Shown here piece after piece: positions 52,278 through 60,589 of a stretch of 64,000 bases of DNA; within the stretch, counting starts at the first letter, position 1; the number at the start of each line of letters is the position of its first letter. Below the pieces are notes generated by a model. That model saw only the letters and a program-made list of their open reading frames with translations. It had not been told where the DNA came from and made no database searches. The stretch is from Aurantibacter_A sp039941195 (lineage in GTDB: Bacteria; Bacteroidota; Bacteroidia; Flavobacteriales; Flavobacteriaceae): positions 150,796 to 214,795 of the forward strand of contig NZ_JBDVFA010000085.1 of NCBI RefSeq assembly GCF_039941195.1, read 5' to 3'. The translations under genes were made by a program, and so were the position numbers.

Positions 52278-54437
52278 ATGAAAGAAATTTACACTCCAAT
52301 TATTTTAGTAATTACACTGTTTTTAAGTGCGATGGCTCTTGCTCAGGAAGGGCAAAAGAATTTTATAAACTACCAAGGTGTAGCACGAAATGCAGATCAA
52401 CAATTATTGATTAGCGAAACCATGACAATCGGTGTTACGTTAAAAGTTGGACCCACAGGTGACACCATCGAGTATGAGGAAAGTCATGAAATCACTACGG
52501 ACGCCAATGGTGTTTTTAGTCTTAAAATTGGAAATGGTAATTTGGTAAGTGGTGATTTTAATAGCTTGCCATGGGGTTCAGGAGCGGCCTTGGCTACAAT
52601 TACGATGAATGGCAACGAGGTGGGTACAACGGAAATGATGGCGGTGCCTTATGCATTAAGTTCTGCGGATAATAAATGGCATACCATTGGAGATGATATC
52701 GAAAATAAAAATGGCGGCAATGTTTTTGTAACGGGGTCGCTTTACGCATCAAAAGATCTTTCATTAGCAGAAGGAGCTGCTATTAATGAATTTTCAACCG
52801 ATGGTACATTTGCTGGTAATAGTGATGAAAAAGTGCCTACGCAGAAGGCTATAAAAACATATATCGATGGCAAACTTACTGGGGGAGCAATAGATGCTGA
52901 TGCGGATCCAACTAATGAAATTCAAGATATTAGTCTTTCTGGAACTGATTTAAGTATTACCGATGGATCTACGATAGATTTATCGGCCATAATTCCACCA
53001 GGAGGTACCGATGACCAAAATGCTGGAGAGGTTTCTTATGATAATACATCTTCCGGACTAACGGCAACAGATGCTCAGGCAGCTATAGATGAGTTGGCCA
53101 CTGGAGGGTTGGTGGATACGGATGATCAGGATTTATCTTTATCAGGTACAACTCTTCAAATTACAGACGGTACCAGTGTAGATCTTTCTGCTATTATTCC
53201 GCCGGGAGGAACGGATGATCAAGACGCTTCTGAAGTTCCTTTTGATAATACAGGAACCGGTCTTGCTGCAAGTGACACGCAAGCAGCAATAGCAGAATTG
53301 GCTTCAGGCGGATTGGTAGATACCGATGATCAGGATTTATCACTTTCGGGTACTACCCTGCAAATTACAGATGGTACTAGTGTCGACCTTTCTACAATTA
53401 TTCCACCGGGAGGAACCGATGACCAAGACGCTTCTGAAGTGCCTTTTGACAATACAGGAACCGGTCTTGCTGCAAGTGATACGCAAGCAGCAATAGAGGA
53501 ATTGGCCACTGGCGGATTGGTAGATACGGATAATCAAGGTTTAGTATTAACTGGAGATGTGCTTTCTATTGAAGATGGTCTCGGAAGTGTTGATCTAAGC
53601 GATTATTTTAATAGAACTACAAGGCACGGACTATTACTAGGTGATGACGGAATAGTTGATGGTCTAGTTGGAACTGTTGATGGTCAAGTTGCTAAATGGG
53701 ACGCAGCACTGGGCAATTGGGTTGCGGGCACTGATGAAGTTGGTGGAGGAGGTGGTTCGCAGTGGGAAACTACTGGAAGTGATATTTATTTTGATAGTGG
53801 TAATGTAGGAATAGGAACTTCAAACCCAAATTCCCATTTGCATATAAAGAATAATTCAGCAATTGAAAGACCTTTACTTAAATTGGAAGAGGAAGGAGAT
53901 GATTTTTCAAGACTTGAATTTAGAAATACTGAGAACACAGGTTTTTGGCAAATTGCTGGTATTGCGAAGGATGGTGTGAGTGGAGCAGCGAATAGTAGGT
54001 TAAATTTTTATATTCAGAATGATCAAGGTGCTGCTAATCGAATGACAATTAGCGGTTCAGGCAACGTGGGTATTGGGGATATTAATCCTTCAGAAAAATT
54101 AGAAGTGGCGGGCAATATAAGAACTTCAGGTGAACTTCATACTTCTGCTACTGGAAATGCCAATATGCTTGCTAATGCATATGGAGCTATCGCTTCAGAT
54201 GGAAGCATTAGTTCTGGTAGTGATAATTTTTCTGTAACTAGAACAGGTGAGGGTAAATATAGTATTGAAATTACAGGTGAATTTTATGTTTTGTGGAATT
54301 ATCCTACTCTAGTAAGTAGAAGCGGAATAGGGTTTATTAAAAGCGGTTCGGTTAATGGCAAGTTGCTTGTAGATACATTTAATACTGCGGGAGTTGCGGA
54401 GGATGCCATTTTCAATTTTGTGGTATATAAACCATGA
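52278..54437 (+). CDS. Secreted tail-fibre-like repeat protein
   Basis: 719 residues from the ATG at 52278 (MKEIYTPIILVITLFLSAMALAQ, signal peptide). An ATG 21 nt upstream precedes it in frame but adds polar residues. The N-terminal domain (NFINYQGVARNADQQLL ... MAVPYALSSAD) is shared by many Bacteroidota surface proteins. Three 68-residue repeats (TDDQDLSLSGTTLQITDG...) follow, then a GNVGIGTSNPNSHLHIKN-type segment like phage tail fibres. A surface fibre or adhesin is likely. It probably shares the promoter at 51693. Confidence 0.85.
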   Translation: MKEIYTPIILVITLFLSAMALAQEGQKNFINYQGVARNADQQLLISETMTIGVTLKVGPTGDTIEYEESHEITTDANGVFSLKIGNGNLVSGDFNSLPWGSGAALATITMNGNEVGTTEMMAVPYALSSADNKWHTIGDDIENKNGGNVFVTGSLYASKDLSLAEGAAINEFSTDGTFAGNSDEKVPTQKAIKTYIDGKLTGGAIDADADPTNEIQDISLSGTDLSITDGSTIDLSAIIPPGGTDDQNAGEVSYDNTSSGLTATDAQAAIDELATGGLVDTDDQDLSLSGTTLQITDGTSVDLSAIIPPGGTDDQDASEVPFDNTGTGLAASDTQAAIAELASGGLVDTDDQDLSLSGTTLQITDGTSVDLSTIIPPGGTDDQDASEVPFDNTGTGLAASDTQAAIEELATGGLVDTDNQGLVLTGDVLSIEDGLGSVDLSDYFNRTTRHGLLLGDDGIVDGLVGTVDGQVAKWDAALGNWVAGTDEVGGGGGSQWETTGSDIYFDSGNVGIGTSNPNSHLHIKNNSAIERPLLKLEEEGDDFSRLEFRNTENTGFWQIAGIAKDGVSGAANSRLNFYIQNDQGAANRMTISGSGNVGIGDINPSEKLEVAGNIRTSGELHTSATGNANMLANAYGAIASDGSISSGSDNFSVTRTGEGKYSIEITGEFYVLWNYPTLVSRSGIGFIKSGSVNGKLLVDTFNTAGVAEDAIFNFVVYKP
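52914..53525 (+). repeat. Three 204-bp in-frame tandem repeats
   Basis: Units start at 52914, 53118 and 53322, with a degenerate fourth from 53526. The second and third are nearly identical (about 68 residues each, for example IIPPGGTDDQDASEVPFDNT), while the first is more diverged. The 204-bp period keeps the frame, so copy number could vary by recombination. Confidence 0.92.
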
Positions 54438-54480
54438 TAAAATTTTAATTGAAATACAGAACCTAGAAATATTTTTATTC

Positions 54481-54526
54481 AAACCAAAAAGTATGTTTTT
54501 AATATACTTTTTGGTTTGTTTTTTTG
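54481..54526 (+). terminator. Intrinsic terminator after the repeat protein gene
   Basis: AAACCAAAAAGTAT (54481-54494) pairs with ATACTTTTTGGTTT (54504-54517), a 14-bp stem with a 9-nt loop, then G and a run of T. Confidence 0.9.
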
Positions 54527-54667
54527 TACTGATTTTTGCTTTAAATCTAGACTTTTGATCAGGTCAATAAATATCAGATGCCATCACACATTTCAACATG
54601 TAGTGTTAAAAACTTTGTAACTGTTTTATGTTAAGCTCCTTTTATTCAGTTGCTTTATTCTCCATAT

Positions 54668-54679
54668 TTGTGTACACAA
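54668..54679. promoter_or_regulatory. 12-bp palindrome upstream of nrdB
   Basis: TTGTGTACACAA is a perfect palindrome 171 nt before the nrdB ATG. Its TGTG/CACA core recalls NrdR-type boxes, but a second tandem box is not seen. It is a candidate operator only. Confidence 0.35.
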
Positions 54680-54849
54680 CGGCTCAGCTAAGCACCCTTT
54701 CTTAACTAAAGTTTGAATTTGATTTTACAATCATCAGCCTTTTTTCTCCGTATTTAGAGAAAAATACAAGGCCTATTAGTTTTATGCGCGAGTACTTTAA
54801 GGCTCGTTTGTAAAACCGGAATAAAATATAGAAGTTAAAATATATAAAT

Positions 54850-55836
54850 ATGTCAACAGCAGTAGAACCTATTTTAGATAAAAACGAAGATCGATTTGTA
54901 ATCTTCCCAATTCAACATCACGATTTATGGGAATGGTATAAAAAATGTGAAGCTTGTTTCTGGACTGCTGAAGAAATAGATTTAAGTGAGGATATAAACG
55001 ATTGGAATAACAAATTAAGTGATGATGAAAAATATTTCATCAAACATATATTGGCCTTTTTTGCAGCTTCAGATGGCATCGTAAATGAAAATCTTGCAGA
55101 GAATTTTGTTAGTGAAGTTCAGTATTCGGAAGCAAAATTTTTCTATGGTTTTCAAATCATGATGGAAAATATTCATTCTGAAACGTATTCACTTTTAATT
55201 GATACCTATGTAAAGGATGAAAAGGAAAAGAATATTCTATTTAAGGCAATTGAAAACTTTCCGGCTATCAAGAAGAAGGCAGATTGGGCTTTAAAATGGA
55301 TTGATTCTCCAAGTTTCGCTGAACGATTAATTGCTTTTGCAGCAGTTGAAGGTATTTTCTTTTCGGGTGCTTTTTGTTCTATATTTTGGTTGAAAAAAAG
55401 AGGTCTTATGCCTGGACTCACTTTTTCAAATGAGTTAATTTCTAGAGATGAAGGTATGCACTGTGATTATGCGGTACACTTGCATAACAAGCATCTAATA
55501 AATAAAGTGCCTAAGGAACGCATTACTCAGATTTTAACCAATGCATTAGATATTGAAAGAGAGTTTATTACAGAATCGTTACCAGCAAGTTTAATTGGCA
55601 TGAATTCTAAGTTAATGACCCAATATTTGGAATTTGTAACGGACAGATTGTTGGTTGAATTGGAATGCGAGAAAGTATATAATGCCACAAATCCATTTGA
55701 TTTTATGGATATGATATCCTTACAAGGAAAAACCAATTTCTTTGAAAAGCGAGTGTCAGAATATCAAAAGGCAGGCGTGTTGAATAAAGATAAAGATGTT
55801 GATTCTCAAAAAATTAGTTTCGACGCTGATTTTTAA
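54850..55836 (+). CDS. nrdB: Class I ribonucleotide reductase, small subunit
   Basis: 328 residues. Carries the di-iron tyrosyl-radical cofactor. The metal ligands are visible as Asp in EEIDLSED, Glu and His in MMENIHSETY, Glu in AAVEGIFFSG, and Glu and His in SRDEGMHCDY. The radical tyrosine is the Y of HSETY, so this is a tyrosyl-radical enzyme rather than a Tyr-less class Ic type. It is followed 41 nt later by the large subunit. Confidence 0.96.
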   Translation: MSTAVEPILDKNEDRFVIFPIQHHDLWEWYKKCEACFWTAEEIDLSEDINDWNNKLSDDEKYFIKHILAFFAASDGIVNENLAENFVSEVQYSEAKFFYGFQIMMENIHSETYSLLIDTYVKDEKEKNILFKAIENFPAIKKKADWALKWIDSPSFAERLIAFAAVEGIFFSGAFCSIFWLKKRGLMPGLTFSNELISRDEGMHCDYAVHLHNKHLINKVPKERITQILTNALDIEREFITESLPASLIGMNSKLMTQYLEFVTDRLLVELECEKVYNATNPFDFMDMISLQGKTNFFEKRVSEYQKAGVLNKDKDVDSQKISFDADF

Positions 55837-55877
55837 TCGAGTTAAAACCTATTAATAACAAAAAAAATTGAGACCCT

Positions 55878-58361
55878 ATGTTCGTACTAAAAAGAGACGG
55901 TAAAAGAGAGCCGATGATGTTTGATAAAATTACTGCACGGGTGCGAAAGCTGTGTTATGGTCTCAATGAGCGTGTTGATCCAATAAAGGTGTCCATGCGA
56001 GTTATTGAAGGTTTGTATGACGGCGTAACTACATCAGAGTTAGATAATCTTGCTGCTGAAATTGCCGCAACGATGACAACAACACATCCCGATTTTGCAA
56101 AATTGGCTGCTCGTATTTCGGTATCTAATCTACATAAGAATACAAAAAAATCCTTCTCTGAAACAATGGAGGATCTTTACAAATATGTAAACCCTAGAAC
56201 AGGTAAAAAAGCGCCGTTAGTATCTGATGAAGTTTTTAAAGTAATCGCTGAAAATTCGGAACGACTTGATTCTACTATTATTTACAATCGCGATTTTGGT
56301 TATGATTATTTTGGTTTTAAAACATTAGAACGTTCTTATCTTTTAAAACTGAATGGAAAAATTGCTGAAAGACCACAACACATGCTTATGCGTGTATCAG
56401 TAGGTATTCATTTAAATGATCTTGATGCAGCAATTGAGACTTACGAGTTGATGTCAAAAAAGTATTTTACTCATGCAACGCCAACCTTATTTAATTCAGG
56501 TACTCCAAAACCACAAATGTCTTCTTGTTTTTTATTGGCAATGCAAGACGATAGTATAGATGGTATTTATGATACGCTAAAGCAAACTGCTAAAATTTCG
56601 CAAAGTGCTGGTGGTATCGGTCTTTCTATTCATAATGTTCGTGCCACAGGGTCGTATATCGCAGGAACAAACGGAACTTCTAACGGCGTTGTGCCAATGT
56701 TGCGTGTATTTAATGATACGGCACGTTATGTAGATCAAGGAGGAGGTAAGCGTAAAGGTAGCTTTGCAATTTATGTAGAACCATGGCATGCAGATATCTT
56801 CGATTTTCTAGATTTAAAAAAGAATCATGGTAAGGAAGAAATGCGTGCGCGTGATTTATTTTATGCCATGTGGATACCGGATTTATTTATGAAAAGGGTA
56901 GAAGCAGATGCTGAATGGACACTTATGTGTCCGAATGAGTGTCCAGGACTTTTCACCAATCATAGCGAAGAGTTTGAAAAGTTATATCTTAAGTACGAGG
57001 CTGAAAATAAAGGGAGGAAAACGATAAAGGCTAGGGAGCTTTGGGAGAAAATATTAGAGTCTCAAATAGAGACAGGCACTCCTTATATGCTTTATAAAGA
57101 TGCTGCTAACCGTAAGAGTAATCAGAAAAATTTAGGAACCATACGTTCTTCAAATTTATGTACCGAAATATTAGAATATACCTCGCCAGATGAGGTTGCT
57201 GTGTGTAATTTAGCGTCCATAGCTCTACCGATGTTCGTTAAAAATGGCGAATTTGACCATAAAGAACTACATCGAGTAACTAAGCGAGTAACTAAGAATT
57301 TAAACAGCGTAATCGATAGAAATTACTATCCTGTAAAAGAGGCTGAGAATTCAAATATGCGCCACAGACCTGTTGGTTTAGGAGTGCAAGGATTAGCGGA
57401 TGTTTTTATAATGCTTCGATTGCCATTTACAAGTGATAAAGCCAAGAAGCTTAATCAAGAGATTTTTGAAACATTGTATTATGCTGCTGTAACAGCTTCC
57501 ATGGAAGCTTCAAAAGTAGAAGGTCCATATTCGACATATGAAGGTTCCCCGATATCTCAAGGCCTTTTTCAGCATAATTTATGGAATATAAAAGATGAAG
57601 ATTTATCGGGCAGATGGGATTGGAGTAAATTGCGTGCTCAAGTAGAAAAACATGGCGTTCGTAATTCACTTTTGGTAGCGCCTATGCCAACTGCATCTAC
57701 TTCTCAGATATTAGGTAATAATGAATGTTTTGAACCTTATACTTCAAATATCTATACAAGAAGAGTTTTGTCGGGTGAGTTTATTGTGGTCAATAAGCAT
57801 TTGTTAGAAGACTTAGTTAACCTTGGGTTGTGGAATGAGAGTTTAAAGCAAGAATTAATGCGAGCCAATGGATCAATACAAAATATTGATGTAATTCCAG
57901 CAGATATTAAGGAATTGTATAAAACAGTTTGGGAGTTAAGTATGAAGGATATTATCGATATGAGTCGCCAACGAGGATACTTCATAGATCAGAGTCAGTC
58001 GCTTAATTTATTTATGGAAAATGCCAATTATGGTAAGTTAACTTCTATGCACTTTTATGCATGGAAAAGTGGACTTAAAACAGGGATGTACTATTTGAGA
58101 ACTAAAGCTGCAGTAGATGCTATAAAATTCACATTAGATAATACCAAGAAAAAGGAAGTGCCAGTTAGCGTAGCGGCGGAAGCAGAGGTTGAGGCAGCAA
58201 CACCAGTTGTTGAAAATGCAAAAGAGTTAGCCGTTAAAACAACTCCTGTTGCAGCAGAAGAGTTAAACGTTGAGCCTATGAGTGCTGAAGAAATGAAGGC
58301 GTTAATTGAACAATCTAAATTGGGTCAAGCGGATGATGATTGTTTAATGTGTGGCTCTTAG
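55878..58361 (+). CDS. nrdA: Class I ribonucleotide reductase, large subunit
   Basis: 827 residues. Reduces ribonucleoside diphosphates to deoxy forms. An ATP-cone occupies the first 90 residues (VLKRDGKREPMMFDKITARV). Active-site elements include SSCFLLAMQ, SSNLCTEI, VAVCNLASIALP and the radical-transfer tyrosines in GMYYLRTKAA. The C-terminus ends DDDCLMCGS, giving the CxxC pair that is re-reduced by thioredoxin. The linker before it is rich in Glu, Ala and Val. Terminator at 58413. Confidence 0.96.
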   Translation: MFVLKRDGKREPMMFDKITARVRKLCYGLNERVDPIKVSMRVIEGLYDGVTTSELDNLAAEIAATMTTTHPDFAKLAARISVSNLHKNTKKSFSETMEDLYKYVNPRTGKKAPLVSDEVFKVIAENSERLDSTIIYNRDFGYDYFGFKTLERSYLLKLNGKIAERPQHMLMRVSVGIHLNDLDAAIETYELMSKKYFTHATPTLFNSGTPKPQMSSCFLLAMQDDSIDGIYDTLKQTAKISQSAGGIGLSIHNVRATGSYIAGTNGTSNGVVPMLRVFNDTARYVDQGGGKRKGSFAIYVEPWHADIFDFLDLKKNHGKEEMRARDLFYAMWIPDLFMKRVEADAEWTLMCPNECPGLFTNHSEEFEKLYLKYEAENKGRKTIKARELWEKILESQIETGTPYMLYKDAANRKSNQKNLGTIRSSNLCTEILEYTSPDEVAVCNLASIALPMFVKNGEFDHKELHRVTKRVTKNLNSVIDRNYYPVKEAENSNMRHRPVGLGVQGLADVFIMLRLPFTSDKAKKLNQEIFETLYYAAVTASMEASKVEGPYSTYEGSPISQGLFQHNLWNIKDEDLSGRWDWSKLRAQVEKHGVRNSLLVAPMPTASTSQILGNNECFEPYTSNIYTRRVLSGEFIVVNKHLLEDLVNLGLWNESLKQELMRANGSIQNIDVIPADIKELYKTVWELSMKDIIDMSRQRGYFIDQSQSLNLFMENANYGKLTSMHFYAWKSGLKTGMYYLRTKAAVDAIKFTLDNTKKKEVPVSVAAEAEVEAATPVVENAKELAVKTTPVAAEELNVEPMSAEEMKALIEQSKLGQADDDCLMCGS

Positions 58362-58412
58362 TTTCAAAATTTAGATATAGAAAAAGTAATACTTAGAACT
58401 TATTTATTTAAC

Positions 58413-58441
58413 AAAACCTCTGTTTTTACAGGGGTTTTTTC
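58413..58441 (+). terminator. Intrinsic terminator after nrdA
   Basis: AAAACCTCTGT (58413-58423) pairs with ACAGGGGTTTT (58428-58438), one G/T pair, 4-nt loop, followed by T's. Confidence 0.88.
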
Positions 58442-58617
58442 TTGTAAAAATTTATTAGTTTTAGGAAGATAAAGTTTGAAATTGATAGTTAGATAATAGA
58501 TATCTACTATAATAGTAAAAAGAACAATTTTCAAAATAGTAAAGAAGGGAAATACACTTAAAATTGGTGTATTAAATGGGGAAATGAAAGAAAAAAAATG
58601 ATTTATAAGCTTGTATA

Positions 58618-58701
58618 CTATTTTTTAATATACGGACGCAACGCTACTGAAAACATATAAGCAGCGATGTAAATCATTAAAATAATTAAATAATTGTCCA
58701 T
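58618..58701 (-). CDS. Micro-ORF encoding a 27-residue membrane peptide
   Basis: ATG at 58701, TAG at 58620-58618. It is almost entirely one hydrophobic helix (MDNYLIILMIYIAAYMFSVA) ending in a basic tail (LRPYIKK). The length and layout recall accessory peptides of large membrane complexes or transporters. No family is recognised; coding status is inferred. Confidence 0.45.
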   Translation of the reverse strand: MDNYLIILMIYIAAYMFSVALRPYIKK

Positions 58702-58806
58702 GTTTAGGTAAATTTTGATAAACTATATACGTATAAGTAACGCAAATAGTTTATCAAAATTACACTAAATCGGAAAAAAGGTGCTTTTTAACGAATTTTA
58801 GTAGGA

Positions 58807-58923
58807 TTATGCCTCGCTCAAATTACCATTATTCTTCAAATTAGAATTTGAAAATTTGCGGTAGTATATTCTTCCAACAAAAAGTAATAAAACGTAAGCA
58901 GCAATTAAAAGATAAGGGACCAT
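58807..58923 (-). CDS. Micro-ORF encoding a 38-residue membrane peptide
   Basis: ATG at 58923, TAA at 58809-58807. An N-terminal helix (MVPYLLIAAYVLLLFVG) is followed by a basic stretch (RIYYRKFSNSN) and a polar tail. It resembles the 27-residue ORF 105 nt downstream in arrangement (short helix, then basic tail), so the pair may be related. No family is recognised. Confidence 0.45.
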   Translation of the reverse strand: MVPYLLIAAYVLLLFVGRIYYRKFSNSNLKNNGNLSEA

Positions 58924-59093
58924 AGCATAAGTTTTAAATAGGTTATGATAGGATAACGGGCGATTTGAGAATTATCTTATTTTTATAGTATGCTGTATGT
59001 CGAAAACGGTTAAAAAATTCGTTGAAAGGTAATTTTGCTAAAATAGTAATCGACAAAATGCACAATTAAAACTGTAAACTGCCTAAAACACAG

Positions 59094-59124
59094 TGTTAAC
59101 CTTTGTTTTAAATTTATATTAAAT
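59094..59124 (+). promoter_or_regulatory. Candidate ECF-type promoter upstream of the TrpB2 gene
   Basis: TGTTAACCTTT (59094-59104) and TATTAAAT (59117-59124), 12 nt apart, only 39 nt before the ATG, which would give a very short leader. Confidence 0.45.
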
Positions 59125-59132
59125 AGTGAATA

Positions 59133-60500
59133 ATGAAGAAAAGAAAGATTATCCTTGATGAAAATGAGATTCCAGAGAACTGGTATAACATTGTTGCAGA
59201 CATGCCTAATAAGCCTTTGCCGCCATTAAATCCGGGTACTTTAGAACCTATTGGTCCAGAGGCATTGGCTCCTTTGTTTCCAATGGCTCTTATTGAACAA
59301 GAGGTCAGTACTGAAAAGTGGATTCCAATTCCTGATGAAGTTCGAAATCTTTATTCGCTTTGGAGACCAACACCATTATATAGGGCATATGGCTTGGAAA
59401 AGGCATTAGATACCCCTGCAAAGATTTATTACAAATATGAAGGAGTTAGTCCATCTGGTTCTCATAAGCCAAATACAGCTGTTCCTCAGGCCTATTATAG
59501 TAAACAGGAAGGAGTTAAAAGGATTACAACCGAAACAGGAGCAGGTCAGTGGGGTAGTGCATTGAGCTTTGCCTGTCAACATTTCGGAATTGAATGCGAT
59601 GTATATATGGTGAAACTATCATATCATCACAAACCGTATCGTAAATCGATGATGAATGCATGGGGAGCAAATGTGTTTGCGTCGCCTACAAATTTGACTG
59701 AAGCAGGTAGAAAGATATTAGCTGAAAATCCTGATAGCCCTGGTTCTTTGGGAATTGCTATTTCTGAGGCAGTTGAAATGGCAGCTCAAAGAGAAGATAC
59801 CAAATATGCTTTGGGGAGTGTTTTAAACCATGTAAAATTACATCAGACTATTATAGGTCAGGAAGCAATTAAGCAAATGGAGAAAGCGGGCGATATGCCT
59901 GATATTGTAGTTGCGCCCTTTGGAGGTGGTTCAAATTTTGCAGGATTAGCATTTCCATTTTTAAGATTGAACTTAGAAGAAGGAAAAAACATAAGATGTA
60001 TTGCCAGTGAGCCCACTTCTTGTCCGAAATTAACAAGAGGTGTGTTTCGATATGATTTTGGTGATACTGGAGGAATGACTCCTTTACTTCCGATGTACAC
60101 TTTAGGGCATGATTTTGTTCCTGCTCCTATACATGCAGGAGGGTTGCGTTATCATGGAGCAGGGGTAATCGTTAGTCAGCTTTTAAAAGATAAATTAATT
60201 GAAGCCGTGGCACATGATAATGTAGAGGTATTCGAAGCAGGAGTTCTTTTTGCAAAAACTGAAGGTATTATTCCGGCACCAGAAGCCACACATGGAATTG
60301 CAACTGTAATTGCTGAGGCAAAAAAATGTAAAGAAGAAGGAGTTTCTAAAACAATACTCTTTAATTTATGTGGGCATGGTAATTTTGATATGAAAGCATA
60401 TGATGATTATTTCGACGGGAAAATTGTAAAACACGAATTGACTCAAGAAGAAATAAATGCTTCTATAGTGAGATTAAATACACCGGAAATTCCGAATTAG
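59133..60500 (+). CDS. trpB2: TrpB2-type tryptophan synthase beta chain
   Basis: 455 residues, longer than TrpB1 (about 400). Condenses indole with serine to tryptophan using PLP. Lys112 in SGSHKPNTA binds PLP. The TrpB2 features include TETGAGQWGSALSFAC, the phosphate-binding FGGGSNFAG and the C-terminal CGHGNFD. It stands alone: no trpA or other trp gene is adjacent. This suggests salvage of indole or another indole-type substrate. Confidence 0.93.
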   Translation: MKKRKIILDENEIPENWYNIVADMPNKPLPPLNPGTLEPIGPEALAPLFPMALIEQEVSTEKWIPIPDEVRNLYSLWRPTPLYRAYGLEKALDTPAKIYYKYEGVSPSGSHKPNTAVPQAYYSKQEGVKRITTETGAGQWGSALSFACQHFGIECDVYMVKLSYHHKPYRKSMMNAWGANVFASPTNLTEAGRKILAENPDSPGSLGIAISEAVEMAAQREDTKYALGSVLNHVKLHQTIIGQEAIKQMEKAGDMPDIVVAPFGGGSNFAGLAFPFLRLNLEEGKNIRCIASEPTSCPKLTRGVFRYDFGDTGGMTPLLPMYTLGHDFVPAPIHAGGLRYHGAGVIVSQLLKDKLIEAVAHDNVEVFEAGVLFAKTEGIIPAPEATHGIATVIAEAKKCKEEGVSKTILFNLCGHGNFDMKAYDDYFDGKIVKHELTQEEINASIVRLNTPEIPN

Positions 60501-60520
60501 AGAAAGGTTAAAATATAATG

Positions 60521-60561
60521 TTCCCCAATATGAGATAGTTCCCCGTACGAAATAGTTCCCC
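60521..60561 (+). repeat. Three GTTCCCC direct repeats
   Basis: TTCCCC occurs at 60521, 60539 and 60556, preceded by ATAG in the last two, at 17-18 nt spacing. They lie just before the acyltransferase gene at 60590. The middle copy continues as GTACGAAAT, close to GTTCGTAAC after an AGTTCCCC at 41074. Confidence 0.6.
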
Positions 60562-60589
60562 ATAATATTAATTAAACTTAATATGTTTT

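Larger units (their letters stand above)
54438..54849. other. Intergenic region before nrdB
   Basis: 412 bp. It starts with the terminator at 54481 and holds a 12-bp palindrome at 54668-54679. The rest is the long leader or promoter region of the ribonucleotide reductase operon. No gene is supported. Confidence 0.55.
58362..59132. other. Region between nrdA and trpB2 with two minus-strand micro-ORFs
   Basis: 771 bp. It holds the nrdA terminator (58413), two short minus-strand membrane-peptide ORFs (58618-58701, 58807-58923) and the candidate ECF-type promoter at 59094. No larger gene or RNA is recognised. Confidence 0.55.

Noticed and set aside
52914..53525. CRISPR-like array
   Set aside because: The period is 204 bp, in frame and coding throughout; there is no short repeat with variable spacers.
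52278..54437. Prophage tail fibre region
   Set aside because: The protein has tail-fibre-like segments, but it has a signal peptide and a type IX secreted neighbour, and no phage structural, integrase or lysis genes occur nearby.
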